Of a stretch of DNA of 64,000 bases, positions 17,623-27,064 are shown in pieces. Each line of letters starts with the position of its first letter. Within the stretch, counting starts at the first letter, position 1. Both the position numbers and the translations under genes were made by a program. The DNA is from Lujinxingia vulgaris (GTDB lineage: Bacteria > Myxococcota_A > Bradymonadia > Bradymonadales > Bradymonadaceae). The notes under the pieces were generated by a model that searched no databases, had not been told where the DNA came from, and worked only from the letters and a program-made list of their open reading frames with translations. Where the stretch lies: contig NZ_VOSL01000052.1 in NCBI RefSeq assembly GCF_007997005.1, positions 59,323 through 123,322 of the forward strand. The letters are read 5' to 3'.

Positions 17623-20600
17623 ATGGATATTCAGATGAAGATCCCGACACACCCACCGGCACCTCGCCGCAGCATGCGCCACGGCGCCACCGCGCTGCTC
17701 GCTGCGCTCGCCACCTGCGGGCTCATGGCCTGCGGCACCGATGGCGAGACCGACAGCCCCGCCGACGCCTCCGGGCGCACGGTGATGGCCGTCTCGCCCA
17801 ATGGCTCCTACCTGGTCTTCCGCGACCATGTGCGTCTTATGGCAGATGACCTGGCGCGCGCGGCGACCTTTGAGGACGATCGCGTGATGATCCCCGTGAA
17901 GCATCGCGAGCACCTCAAAGGTCTGGAGACCGGAGATATTCTCCTGGCGCAGATCGACAACGGTCACTGGCGCCACATCGAGGCGATCGAGGTTCAGGGG
18001 AGCAACCTCGTGTTGCGCACCCGGGATGCCGCGCTCTTCGAGATGGTCGAAGACGGCGATATTCTTGTGGAGATCGGCGAGCAGGAGGCCATCGGCCAGC
18101 ACCGCTCCGCGCTTCGCTATCAGGAAGAGCGAATCTATGAGGGCGGCAGCGGTGGCGTCGTCTTTCCCCGGCCCCGACCGGTGCGACCGATCGTCGACGA
18201 TCCGATCATCATCGAGCTCGACGAGCTCTCGGCCTCGGCCGGGCCGCGCTATTCCTTTGAGATCGCGGAGACGGCGGCCGGCGAAGTCGATACGCCCGAG
18301 TACACCGTGGAGACGGTCCAGGGCCAGATCGAGGCCAACGTCACCTTCATCTCCCGCATGAAGATTCTGGCCGGACGTATCGTCGAGGAGCGTACCTCGG
18401 CGCTGGCTCATGTCGACACGGATCCTCAATGGGTCATTGAATCGACCGGCGATCGCGCCGACCGCCACACCTTCCGACTTCACGGGTCGCACGCCACCCG
18501 ACCGATGTTTGAGATCTTGCAACGGCGCTTCTACTTCACCGCCGATCTCAACCTTGCTTACGACGTGCGCACCTCGGGCACAGCGACGATGACGGCGGGC
18601 TTTGTCGGCAGCGGCTACGCCTTTGCCGGCGTGCTCTGCACCAACGGGCTCGGCGGCCAGCAGGACTGCATGGCGCTCCCGCGTGAAGGTCGCTACGAGG
18701 CCTTCCACGCCGAGGAGCGAGCCACGCAGACCCAGGGTGAAAACGGCGCCATCAGCTTCAAAGCCACCATGGGCATCAACGCCGCCCTGGTCGACACGCC
18801 CAGCTCGGTCACCGCCAACCTGCTCACTCGCCTGGAGCCTTTCCGCGCAAACTTCGACGCGGAGATGACCCTTCGTCCGCCCTTCTGCCCGCGCAGCGGC
18901 ACGCTCACGGTCGCCGGACACGCCCGCAAAGCGACCTTCAATGGCACCACCGGCTACACCAGCGAGTCCCGCACGGTCTTTGAGAACCTGGACATGGTGC
19001 AGGACAACCCGGCCTGTGGCATCTCGGAGCCCGACGGGCCGCTCTACTGCGAGCGCCCGGGCGACTGCGGCGACGATCCGGAGTTGACCTGCTTCCGCGG
19101 CATCTGCGATGTGCGCACGCCGATGCGCGTGGTCCTGGACTGGGCCTCCGCCGCCGACCTGGATCTCTACGTGGAGCTGCCCGATGGCGAGCTCATCTCG
19201 GTAGCCAACCGCAACGCCAACAGCGCCACGATGACGATGGTCTCCAACGGCGGTGGCGAGTGTGAGAACTGCGGGGTATGCACCGGCAGCATGATCACCG
19301 ACTGCGCTGCCGCAGATCCGGTTGATGGCCAGTGTCCGGCGGGCTGCTCGGTCTCGCTCGACGGCAACCGCTGCACCGGCGGTGTCGCGCGCTGCGGGGT
19401 CTTCGACGCCCAGAGCTGCGGCAGCGTCGAAGGCTGCAGCTGGAGCACCATGGGCGGCAGCCTGCCCCCTTACCTGGAGGCCGTGGCCATCGATCGCCCC
19501 GAGGTCGACGAGCTCTACCGCATCTGGATCGTCAACAAGAGTGGCCAGTACAACGGCCGCCCCGACCCGATCCGCTACGAACTTCAGATCCACGGCCTTG
19601 AAGAGCAGTCCGCCTCCATCAGCGGCTACATCGAAGCCGACGCGGGCGCTCGCTCCATCACCTCGATTTACCGCTACGGCGTGATCGAAGACAGCGACGA
19701 GTGCATCCCGGTCTACGACAGCCAGCTCTGCGAAGACGCTGGCAACGTCTGCGGCCAGTTCTCGGCGACGGATAACTGCGGTGTGCTCCGCGAGGTCATC
19801 GACTGCGGCTCCTGCGATGCCGGTGTGCCCTGCGAGAACAACCAGTGCGTGTGCACCCAGCAGTCCGACGCCGAGATCTGCGCCTCCCGCGGATACGCCT
19901 GCGGCAGCCGCGAGATCATCGACAGCTGCGGCGAGACACGCACCATCGAGTGCGGCTCCTGCGAGGCGGGTGTGGAGTGCTCGGCCAACAACACCTGCTG
20001 CGGCGTCAACGTCGAGGAAGAGATCTGCAACGAGCCTCCCGGCTTCACCCGCACCGGCTGCACCTCCAACGAGTGCGAAGAGCCGCCGGCCGATCTTGGG
20101 TGCAACCGCATTCGCCGCACCGACAGCTGTGGCATCCAGCGCGACGTGGAATGCGGTGGGTGCAATATGTTCGACGGGTGGTACTTCGTTGGCGAATCCG
20201 AGGCTGACGTCATTCAGGTCTGTGGCAGCCGCGCGGTCTGCGACTACCACCTCTACGAATGGCGAGACTACGATTGCGCCGGTGAGAAGTGCACCTACGA
20301 GGTCACCGATCACGAAGCGCGCCAGGTCAACTGTGAGTCCTGCCCCGATCCCTTCATCGGTCCCTGGTCACCCTGCAATGAGTTCGACGGCAGCTGCGAT
20401 CAGAGCGGCACGCGCGAGCGTACCCACTATGACTTCCGCTGCGATCAGGAGTCGGATCTCAACACCTACCTGACCTCGCTGACCAACCACGCCCTCGACT
20501 CCGTGGCGCATCCGAACATCGCTGCGGCCCCCTACGCGGTCTGTGTTGGGTTTGAGGATCATGTGGAAGAAGGTGCGTGCACCCGCAACACCAACGGCGC

Positions 20601-21054
20601 AAGCTGCGGAGCGGGCGCCAGCGGCCGCTGCGCGCTGGGTGAGTGTCTGCAGAACGACTGCACCGAGATTCAGGGCAACTGCGGCACCGTCGCCGAGCCC
20701 CAACTCTGCGCGACGGTCCTCACGCCGACCAACCCCCGTAATGTGTGTCTTCCCGAAGACGACTGCTACGTCGATGACGACTGCAACCAGTTCCTGGCGG
20801 TGGGCGATCCGGAGCGCGTCTGCGGTGTGACCGGCGGCAATAGCCCGTCCACCTCGTGCATCGAGCCCAACGCCAACGGTGACGGCGTCGGTGAGAGCTG
20901 CAACTCCAACAGTGACTGCTACCATGGTCATTGCTCGGGCGGGGTCTGCACCATTGCCTGCACCAGTCAGTTCGACTGCACCAGCTACGGCATGAACTGC
21001 GGCGTGAAGCTCTACGGTGGCAACGCGTTCAACGTGTGTGTGCCGAACAACTGA
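17623..21054 (+). CDS. Large Cys-rich repeat lipoprotein, paralogue of the preceding gene
   Basis: A 1143-residue predicted lipoprotein (lipobox GLMAC, Cys37). ATG at 17623 has GGAG 8 bases upstream; a TTG 6 bases earlier is less likely. Residues about 60-155 resemble the N-terminal domain of the gene upstream (compare HLKGLETGDILLA here with HMRGYRPGHVVLS there, and LVLRTRDA with IIWHTRDA). Near 502 is VVLDWASAADLDLYVELPDG, the same DUF2135-like module. Residues 690-905 hold at least three Cys-rich repeats of the form C-G-x4-5-D-x-CG-x3-R-x3-CG-x-C. The C-terminus has small Cys-rich units such as NSDCYHGHCSGGVC. Probably a surface-exposed adhesin-like or scaffold protein. Confidence 0.8.
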   Translation: MDIQMKIPTHPPAPRRSMRHGATALLAALATCGLMACGTDGETDSPADASGRTVMAVSPNGSYLVFRDHVRLMADDLARAATFEDDRVMIPVKHREHLKGLETGDILLAQIDNGHWRHIEAIEVQGSNLVLRTRDAALFEMVEDGDILVEIGEQEAIGQHRSALRYQEERIYEGGSGGVVFPRPRPVRPIVDDPIIIELDELSASAGPRYSFEIAETAAGEVDTPEYTVETVQGQIEANVTFISRMKILAGRIVEERTSALAHVDTDPQWVIESTGDRADRHTFRLHGSHATRPMFEILQRRFYFTADLNLAYDVRTSGTATMTAGFVGSGYAFAGVLCTNGLGGQQDCMALPREGRYEAFHAEERATQTQGENGAISFKATMGINAALVDTPSSVTANLLTRLEPFRANFDAEMTLRPPFCPRSGTLTVAGHARKATFNGTTGYTSESRTVFENLDMVQDNPACGISEPDGPLYCERPGDCGDDPELTCFRGICDVRTPMRVVLDWASAADLDLYVELPDGELISVANRNANSATMTMVSNGGGECENCGVCTGSMITDCAAADPVDGQCPAGCSVSLDGNRCTGGVARCGVFDAQSCGSVEGCSWSTMGGSLPPYLEAVAIDRPEVDELYRIWIVNKSGQYNGRPDPIRYELQIHGLEEQSASISGYIEADAGARSITSIYRYGVIEDSDECIPVYDSQLCEDAGNVCGQFSATDNCGVLREVIDCGSCDAGVPCENNQCVCTQQSDAEICASRGYACGSREIIDSCGETRTIECGSCEAGVECSANNTCCGVNVEEEICNEPPGFTRTGCTSNECEEPPADLGCNRIRRTDSCGIQRDVECGGCNMFDGWYFVGESEADVIQVCGSRAVCDYHLYEWRDYDCAGEKCTYEVTDHEARQVNCESCPDPFIGPWSPCNEFDGSCDQSGTRERTHYDFRCDQESDLNTYLTSLTNHALDSVAHPNIAAAPYAVCVGFEDHVEEGACTRNTNGASCGAGASGRCALGECLQNDCTEIQGNCGTVAEPQLCATVLTPTNPRNVCLPEDDCYVDDDCNQFLAVGDPERVCGVTGGNSPSTSCIEPNANGDGVGESCNSNSDCYHGHCSGGVCTIACTSQFDCTSYGMNCGVKLYGGNAFNVCVPNN

Positions 21055-21091
21055 AGTCGCAACATCACCGGCGCCCCGGGCGTCGGATGAC

Positions 21092-21125
21092 GCTTCGGGC
21101 GGCGTCTCCAGACGCCGCCCGAAGC
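21092..21125 (+). terminator. Strong hairpin after the Cys-rich repeat gene
   Basis: A perfect 15-bp stem (21092-21106 with 21111-21125) and TCCA loop. No T run follows. It lies 37 bp after the stop and 20 bp before the next ATG, so it may reduce read-through or protect the upstream mRNA. Confidence 0.45.
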
Positions 21126-21145
21126 TCCACCACGGATAAGGACGT

Positions 21146-21925
21146 ATGAAGATTCAGCGCTCTCGCTTCGCTCGACTCAACCCCACTCTGTCCGGCCTGT
21201 GTCTCGCGTGGCTTGTCGGCCTCAGCGTCGCCTGCGGTGGCTCCACCATTGAGGTGGATAACACCCCGGATCGCGACGCCGGCGAGGAGATCACCGAGAT
21301 CGATCCGCAACTTCGCCAGCTCTCCACCGAGCTGCGTAACGCGGAGTGTCAGGTGCTCTTTGGCTGCTGCAGCACGGAAGAGCGCCTCAACGGCTTCGGC
21401 ATCGAATACAGTGAGGAAGACTGCCTCAACGCCAGCGAGTCCATCCCGGTCGATATTGGGCTGGGGCTGCTCAACCAGGCCATTGAAGAGGGGCGCATTG
21501 AAGTCGACTGGGACGCGGCCGATATGTGCGTCTCAAGCTACAGCAACCAGAGCTGCTCGGAGTTCACCGAGCGCGATCCGATCCGCACCACCTTCCCGGG
21601 CTGCGCCCAGATGTTGATCCCGCAGCTTCAGGAGGGCGAGGAGTGCGTGCTCGATCAGGAGTGCATCACCGGCTACTGCTTCAGCAACGTGCTCGCTGAC
21701 GATGAGCCCGATCGCTGCGCGGAGCGTCCCGAAGAGGGTCAAGACTGCTCCTCGAGCATGTGCCCCACCGGCATGTTCTGTGACACGATCGACTATGTGT
21801 GTCGTCGGCCGCTGCGCGCGGGCTCGAGCTGCTTCCAGGCCGAAGAGTGCGCCTCACAGCGCTGCCTGGAGAACGAGAATGGCGAGCTTCGCTGCGCCGA
21901 ACGCGTCGCCTTCTGCGAGGAGTAA
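21146..21925 (+). CDS. Cys-rich lipoprotein, Dickkopf-like pattern
   Basis: A 259-residue predicted lipoprotein (lipobox LSVAC, Cys30). ATG at 21146 follows an AAGGA-type site. The first half is helical with paired Cys (ECQVLFGCCSTEER); the second half has repeated short Cys units (GEECVLDQECITGYC, GQDCSSSMCPTGMFC, GSSCFQAEECASQRC), each like a two-disulfide knot. This layout is common in Myxococcota secreted proteins of unknown function. It is probably part of the same surface-protein locus as the two larger genes upstream. Confidence 0.8.
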   Translation: MKIQRSRFARLNPTLSGLCLAWLVGLSVACGGSTIEVDNTPDRDAGEEITEIDPQLRQLSTELRNAECQVLFGCCSTEERLNGFGIEYSEEDCLNASESIPVDIGLGLLNQAIEEGRIEVDWDAADMCVSSYSNQSCSEFTERDPIRTTFPGCAQMLIPQLQEGEECVLDQECITGYCFSNVLADDEPDRCAERPEEGQDCSSSMCPTGMFCDTIDYVCRRPLRAGSSCFQAEECASQRCLENENGELRCAERVAFCEE

Positions 21926-21962
21926 GAGGCCTTCCGCGTCTCGGCGCCTTCTCTCTATGACG

Positions 21963-21999
21963 AACGCCCCCGGCGCGCTGCGCGCGCCGGGGGCGTTTT
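21963..21999 (+). terminator. Rho-independent terminator
   Basis: A 16-bp perfect stem (21963-21978 with 21982-21997), a 3-base loop, and TTTT at 21996-21999. It lies 37 bp after the stop of the Cys-rich lipoprotein and ends the surface-protein series. Confidence 0.9.
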
Positions 22000-22019
22000 C
22001 GCTCTGGCGCCCCTTTGAA

Positions 22020-22047
22020 TTGACCGCTTTCTCCGTCGCCTTACGTT
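22020..22047 (+). promoter_or_regulatory. Candidate promoter of the DUF1328 gene
   Basis: TTGACC (22020-22025, 5 of 6), 16-base spacer, TACGTT (22042-22047, 3 of 6). It sits between the preceding terminator and the small membrane protein gene. The -10 half overlaps a small inverted repeat (TTACG ... CGTAA, 22041-22055) that might be an operator. Confidence 0.4.
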
Positions 22048-22138
22048 CTAGGCGTAAGAAGTCAACTTCGCCGCGGGCCGGGCAGCGCAATGCGAGCTGC
22101 CGGCCCCTGTATCTGCCCCACTAAGCCCGGAGGTACGC

Positions 22139-22321
22139 ATGTTGTGGTGGGCACTCGCGTTCTTTGTCGTCGCCATCATCGCCGCCGTTCTCGGATTCGG
22201 CGCGCTGGCATCAGCCGCCGCCACCGTCGCACAGATCGTCTTCTATGTGGCGCTGGCGATGCTGGTCATCTCCCTCTTCGTCTATCTTTTTCGCGGCGCG
22301 CAGGGAAACGCCCTCACGTAG
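22139..22321 (+). CDS. DUF1328 family small membrane protein
   Basis: A 60-residue protein with two membrane spans (about 3-25 and 30-52). The start MLWWALAFFVVAIIAAVLGF, then AQIVFYVALAMLVISLFVYLF, is the pattern of the YtjA/DUF1328 family, small inner-membrane proteins of unknown function often seen near stress genes. The GGAGG ribosome site is 6 bases before the ATG. It has its own promoter candidate and a terminator, so it is likely monocistronic. Confidence 0.93.
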   Translation: MLWWALAFFVVAIIAAVLGFGALASAAATVAQIVFYVALAMLVISLFVYLFRGAQGNALT

Positions 22322-22357
22322 CGTCGCGCTGCACGCTGACCCGAGACACGATTCACA

Positions 22358-22389
22358 AAAAAGCGACGCCCCGGGGGGCGTCGCTTTTT
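22358..22389. terminator. Bidirectional terminator
   Basis: A run of A, a 9-bp stem of GCGACGCCC with GGGCGTCGC, and a run of five T. The symmetric layout serves both the DUF1328 gene (plus) and the alkaline phosphatase gene (minus), which converge here. Confidence 0.9.
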
Positions 22390-22448
22390 CATGACCTCAA
22401 TAACTAACGTAAGGCCGCTGTCACGCCCCGTCCTCGCCGGCATCTCGC

Positions 22449-25115
22449 TCAGCCGCCGGACGCCCAGCGCGTCAGCCACTGACCGAGCTGGGGTTGATCG
22501 CGAACCCGTCCCAGCTCGGAAGCCCGGGGGCCGCTGGCAAAGAGCGGCACCATATTGGCCGAATGCGGCCCTCCCATCTGTACACGTCGAGCGACCTCCT
22601 GCACGATCCAGTCGTACTGCAGGGTCATCGTCGGCGTCCCGAAGTCCCCCTGAAGCTCACTCGCCGCAAAGCCCTGAGCGTTGACCAGGCCCTCGGTGGC
22701 CAACGGCAAGGCGATGCCCTCAAACGTGCCACCGCAGGCCTTCATCACGCTGCAATGGCCGCTGTGGAACCCATAGTGGTTATCCAACACCGAGAGGGTG
22801 TGATCGTGATCGGAGGTCGCGATCACAAGCGTGTCGCCCGATTCGCCGGCGAAGGCCAGCGCGCGAGCCACCGCCGCGTCGAAGTCAGCGATCTCAGCGA
22901 GCAGCCCCTCCCCGCGGTCGAGGCCATGCAGCGCCCAGTCGATCTGCCCCCCTTCCACCACGAGAAAGAAGCCACGCTCGTCGTCCTGGAGATACTCCAG
23001 CGCGCGATCGGTCATCGCCGCAAGCGTAGGCGCCACGGGATCATCGGCGGCACGCTTCGCCGCCGGGGGAAGTCCTTCGTCGGCCAAAAGGACCAGATGA
23101 GGCTGCCCTGAAGACAGCGCCTCGGGAAGTTCGGTGCTGACGGCGTATTCCTGCGCGCGGAGCGCGTCGAGATGCGAGGTTCGGAAGTAGCGGGCCCCGC
23201 CACCGATGGCCACATCGACGCCGTGACTGCGCCCCAGGCGCTGACCCAGGGTGAGGAAGTCGCCGGCGATCGCCGCCTCCTGGGAACGCGAAGCCCGGTG
23301 CGCGTAAAAAGCCGCCGGGGTCGCGTGCGTCAGAGAGGTCGTGGTGACGATCCCGGTACGCTTTCCTTTGAGCGCGGCCTCGGCCAGAGCGGAGCGCACC
23401 GGCAAAAGGTCACCGCCGACCATCGCCGGCGCCATGCCCACCACGCCCACGCGACTCCGGCGGCCACTGGCGATCGCCGTCGCGCTCCCGGCCGAATCAT
23501 TGACCAGACGATCAAGCGCATGGGTCGCCACCAGCGCGCGTGTGTCCATCGAGAGCGTCGCCAGGTCACCACGGCTATAAAGCCCGGCGGTCAGAGACGC
23601 CAGCCCCAGTCCATCGCCCACAAGTAGGATAACGTTCTTCGGGCGCGGCTCCGGCCCCGCGCTTCCCGGCCGACGCGCCTCCGCGTCATCGGGAGCCGAG
23701 GCCAGGCGCTTCAACGTCGCTCCGAGCTTCGCGTTGTCGCGCGCATCAACCACATCAGCCGCCGCTGGCCCCTCGGCAAAGATGGGGACCATCACCGCTG
23801 TATGCGAGGCCGAATAGCGCCGGGAGCCATCCCAAAATGCGCGACTTCCCACCGACATAAATCCAAACGAGGTGGTCATACGCTGGTCTTCGGACTCTAC
23901 CGGACCAAAACGTCCGACCTTCGGCAACGCATGATGCACGACCGAAGGTGGCAGGGGATCGTCGTGCGCGGCGACATCGTAGCCCTCAGGCAGGGTCATG
24001 CGATAGGCCCGTTCTTCCCCGCCTAAGAGCATCATGTAGCGCGAGGCATAAGGCGGGTCGAGCACGCTCATCCCGCCGGTCTCATGGTCGGCGGTGACCA
24101 CCACCAGGGTATCGGTGCGTTCACGTGCGTAACCAAGCGCATGCGCCACGGCCCGATCCATATCCTGCGTCTCAGCGACCACTCCGGGGCCGTCGAGATC
24201 GTGCCCGGCCCAGTCGATCTGAGAGCCTTCCACCATCAGCACATAGCCCTGAGGAGACTCGCGATCGAGCACGTCGATCGCGACCTCCACCATCTCTTCG
24301 AGCGACATCGCCCGCTCCCCGGAGCTCGCCGAGGGCATATCAGAGCGGTGCATCAACCCGAGCAGCGGCCCCTGCCCTTCGGTGGCCGCCCGCACTTCTT
24401 CGGCGGTGCGAGCAACGGTATACCCCTCGGCCTCAAACTCGGCGAAGAGATCGCGCTTATCGGCGCGCTCTTCAAAGAAACGCGCACCGGCACCGAGCAT
24501 CACCGCCGGCTTGTAGCGCAGGTAATCCAGCGCAATATCGTCATACTGGCCGCGGTTGCTGCGGTGAGCCGCAAAGGCCGCAGGCGTGGCATGCGTGATA
24601 CGGCTTGTTGCGATCAAGCCGGTCGCCCGCCCCGCTGACGCCGCCGCGCCGAAGAGGGTTGAGAGCTGATACTCCGGTTCGCTCTCGTGCTCACGTGTCG
24701 TCCCGGGACGCACCGAGACGCCTTCAAAGTGGGTCTTATGCCCGGTGGCGATCGCGGTGGCTCCGGCGGCCGAATCTGTCGTGAGAAACTCATGCTCATG
24801 CGTGGTCATAAACCCCACGTGCGGCATGCTGAGCATCGCCAGTGGCTCGCTCTGCGCATACGACGCGGCGGTCACGGCTGCGTGCCCCATGCCGTCCCCG
24901 ATGAACACGATAATCCGGGCGGGGCGCGCCTGATAATCCACGCGATCGGAGACCGGAAAGTCCACCGGACTGATCGGCGCCGGACCCGCCCCCATGACCT
25001 GTTCCGAGACGCGATCGCCTGCGGTCGACGCCGGATCCGCCGAGCCGTTCGGCGAAGACTGACACGCCACCAGCGCCGCAGACATGCACACGAGCACTCT
25101 GATATCGAACTTCAT
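22449..25115 (-). CDS. Lipoprotein with two tandem alkaline phosphatase domains
   Basis: An 888-residue predicted lipoprotein (lipobox ALVAC, Cys18) acting outside the cytosol on phosphomonoesters. ATG at 25115 follows GAGGT. Two full alkaline phosphatase modules are fused. Module 1 (about 65-480): VFIGDGMG with Asp74, TTDSAAGATA with nucleophile Ser115, SRITHATPAAF, VEGSQIDWAGH, TADHETGG and SHTAVMVPIFA. Module 2 (about 505-888): LVGDGLG, VNDSAGSATA with Ser541, SLTHATPAAF, VEGGQIDWALH, TSDHDH and HSANMVPLFA. All metal ligands expected from the family appear in both, though DHETGG is DHDHTL in module 2. Single-domain enzymes are usually 450-550 residues, so this is a duplication or fusion. 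Confidence 0.92.
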   Translation of the reverse strand: MKFDIRVLVCMSAALVACQSSPNGSADPASTAGDRVSEQVMGAGPAPISPVDFPVSDRVDYQARPARIIVFIGDGMGHAAVTAASYAQSEPLAMLSMPHVGFMTTHEHEFLTTDSAAGATAIATGHKTHFEGVSVRPGTTREHESEPEYQLSTLFGAAASAGRATGLIATSRITHATPAAFAAHRSNRGQYDDIALDYLRYKPAVMLGAGARFFEERADKRDLFAEFEAEGYTVARTAEEVRAATEGQGPLLGLMHRSDMPSASSGERAMSLEEMVEVAIDVLDRESPQGYVLMVEGSQIDWAGHDLDGPGVVAETQDMDRAVAHALGYARERTDTLVVVTADHETGGMSVLDPPYASRYMMLLGGEERAYRMTLPEGYDVAAHDDPLPPSVVHHALPKVGRFGPVESEDQRMTTSFGFMSVGSRAFWDGSRRYSASHTAVMVPIFAEGPAAADVVDARDNAKLGATLKRLASAPDDAEARRPGSAGPEPRPKNVILLVGDGLGLASLTAGLYSRGDLATLSMDTRALVATHALDRLVNDSAGSATAIASGRRSRVGVVGMAPAMVGGDLLPVRSALAEAALKGKRTGIVTTTSLTHATPAAFYAHRASRSQEAAIAGDFLTLGQRLGRSHGVDVAIGGGARYFRTSHLDALRAQEYAVSTELPEALSSGQPHLVLLADEGLPPAAKRAADDPVAPTLAAMTDRALEYLQDDERGFFLVVEGGQIDWALHGLDRGEGLLAEIADFDAAVARALAFAGESGDTLVIATSDHDHTLSVLDNHYGFHSGHCSVMKACGGTFEGIALPLATEGLVNAQGFAASELQGDFGTPTMTLQYDWIVQEVARRVQMGGPHSANMVPLFASGPRASELGRVRDQPQLGQWLTRWASGG

Positions 25116-25176
25116 CGCTGACCTCATCGACCGCGTTCTGTGCCGGCGACGCCGAGAGTCGACGCGCCAAACATCA

Positions 25177-25208
25177 CCGAGGGACTTCCTAGGCGAAATC
25201 TCCCTCGG
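25177..25208 (-). terminator. Hairpin downstream of the TPR lipoprotein
   Basis: An 8-bp stem (CCGAGGGA and TCCCTCGG) with a 16-base loop lies 40 bp after the stop at 25248. There is no clear T run, so termination strength is doubtful. Confidence 0.3.
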
Positions 25209-25247
25209 GCACAATTGAGCACAGGTGACGAGATCGTGACAGCGCTT

Positions 25248-26894
25248 TTAGCGCACGCTCACCCTGGGCCCGGGCGAGGCCACAAGACGGGTCAACACCC
25301 CCTCCGGCGCGGGGACCCCGCTGAGCGTGGCAAGCTCACGGGCCAACCCGGCGTCGACACGCTGGGGAGAGAGCAGGATGTAGGTCGCCAGCGCCTCAAC
25401 GCGTTCCACCGCCGATCCTTGATGTTCCGCCCACCGGCGACGGTACTGGTCGAATCCGGCGAGCACTTCAGATCCAGACGCTTCGGCAAGGGACGCCTCA
25501 AAGCGTTCCGCGAGCACCGCCGCGCGTGGCTCGGGATCCCGACGTGCTCGCAGCTCGAGCTCCGGCTGGGCATGGTGGCGAAAGCTGACGTCGCGCTCAG
25601 CCACGTTCACACTTCCCACGTGCTCAAACGCCACCGCCGGCACATCAAGCACCACATCGTAGCTCGCCGCGAGCTCGGCCCACTGCGCGATCACCTCGTA
25701 GCTGTGCATCGAATAGACCGGTTCGAGCAGGGTCGGCGGGATACGTTGCAGGTCGAGATACTCCTGCTCCACGCGGTAGCGCGCATCGATCATATCTTCC
25801 CGAAGATCACTGAGGCGGTCCTCCTCCCTCTCGATCTTCGACAGTGTCAAGGAGGTCGGCATCCCCTCGCGCTTTTCCTCGCGGTGTTCGCGGCGATGTT
25901 CATGCAGTTCATGTTGGGACTTCGCGATATCCCGCTCAAGGCGCACCACGCGCTCCTCTGCGCGTAGAAGATCGTCACGCTGATTGAGATACGCGGGGTT
26001 GGCCACCTCACGGGTACCCGACTGATACTCCTCGCTCCGCTGCTCGGCTTCTTCCCAACGCTCCACCCGTGGCTCGCTCCCATCGAGGTACAGCACAGCC
26101 TCATACTGATACGCGCTGGCATCCACCCCGAACCCGATGGCCGCAAAAGGCTCGCGAGCACGCATCGCACGCTCCAGACCGGCCACCCTGGACGACGCCA
26201 CATTCCGGGCGACAACCGACCAACCGTGCTGCTGACGGATCTCACGGGCGAACCTCTCCGGCTCGCCAACCGCCAGAGGCGCGGCACCGAGCGACTGGGC
26301 CATCGCGCCGTAAAGCGCGGCGCTGGCCGGCCTCCCCCCTTCAATCGCCGCTCGAGCCCGCTCGATGAGCTCCGCGGACCAGAGCTGCTCGAGTTCGTCC
26401 ACGCGGTGCGAGAACACCCGATACCCCTCACCGAAAGCCGCGGGGTGGGCATCGACGACCATCTGCGCCTGGTCGAGCACGGAGAGCGACCGGGCGATCT
26501 GTCCCTCGACACGCGCACGTTCCGCGAGCGTCAGCACCGCCGATCCAAAGCGCGTAGTCAGCCTCTGGCGAAGATCCTTCGAGAGGACCAGTTCAAGCAC
26601 CTCATCGCTACGTCGCAGCGCAACCTCCACACGGTGCTGGCCGTGAACCGCACCGTCCAGCGCCGCGATCGCATCATCGACCAGCAGCCGCTCGGCCCGA
26701 CGCGCTCGCGCCAGCGCCTCCTGCGAGCCGGGGCGAGCGATCTGCGCGTCGCGATAAGAGCGCAAAGCAGCCTCGTAGTTCCCATCCTCCAGATGCTCGT
26801 CACCGTACTTCAGGGAGCGTCCGTGCGCGCACCCCATCGTGATGACCAGCATGGATAGTATCGAGATTCGAATGAGAAACCGCAGCCACTCCAT
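25248..26894 (-). CDS. TPR and coiled-coil lipoprotein
   Basis: A 548-residue predicted lipoprotein. ATG at 26894 has GAGGG 5 bases upstream; longer in-frame starts would add a charged segment before the signal. The signal ends ITMGC, with Cys22 lipidated. Just after it is a TPR-like unit (KYGDEHLEDGNYEAALRSYRDAQ, about residues 30-52). The middle is helical with Arg and Glu abundance; residues about 355-410 form a predicted coiled coil (RDDLLRAEERVVRLERDIAKS followed by HELHEHRREHREEKRE). Such proteins often organise periplasmic complexes. Its function is unknown. Confidence 0.78.
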   Translation of the reverse strand: MEWLRFLIRISILSMLVITMGCAHGRSLKYGDEHLEDGNYEAALRSYRDAQIARPGSQEALARARRAERLLVDDAIAALDGAVHGQHRVEVALRRSDEVLELVLSKDLRQRLTTRFGSAVLTLAERARVEGQIARSLSVLDQAQMVVDAHPAAFGEGYRVFSHRVDELEQLWSAELIERARAAIEGGRPASAALYGAMAQSLGAAPLAVGEPERFAREIRQQHGWSVVARNVASSRVAGLERAMRAREPFAAIGFGVDASAYQYEAVLYLDGSEPRVERWEEAEQRSEEYQSGTREVANPAYLNQRDDLLRAEERVVRLERDIAKSQHELHEHRREHREEKREGMPTSLTLSKIEREEDRLSDLREDMIDARYRVEQEYLDLQRIPPTLLEPVYSMHSYEVIAQWAELAASYDVVLDVPAVAFEHVGSVNVAERDVSFRHHAQPELELRARRDPEPRAAVLAERFEASLAEASGSEVLAGFDQYRRRWAEHQGSAVERVEALATYILLSPQRVDAGLARELATLSGVPAPEGVLTRLVASPGPRVSVR

Positions 26895-27003
26895 ATCGCC
26901 CTCATTGCGTTTCACCAGGCCCAGCGCGCGCCGCGCTCCTGACTCCATCCTCTGAGACGTGACATCGAACAATTTCTTCAAATATATCCTGTGAAACACC
27001 CAA

Positions 27004-27036
27004 GAAAAAAGCCGACCCCCGAAAAGGGGGCCGGCT
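27004..27036 (-). terminator. Rho-independent terminator of the rpsM-rpoA-rplQ unit
   Basis: On the minus strand AGCCGGCCCCC, a TTTTC loop, GGGGGTCGGCT and a run of T. The 11-bp stem has one G-U pair. It starts 29 bp after the rplQ stop and closes the alpha-type ribosomal unit. Confidence 0.93.
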
Positions 27037-27064
27037 CTAAACCGTACGCAGGTGCGCACCAGAA

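Noticed and set aside
17590..20313. Open frame of 907 codons on the minus strand
   Set aside because: Antisense shadow of the Cys-rich lipoprotein gene, whose signal peptide, lipobox and paralogous domains support the plus strand.
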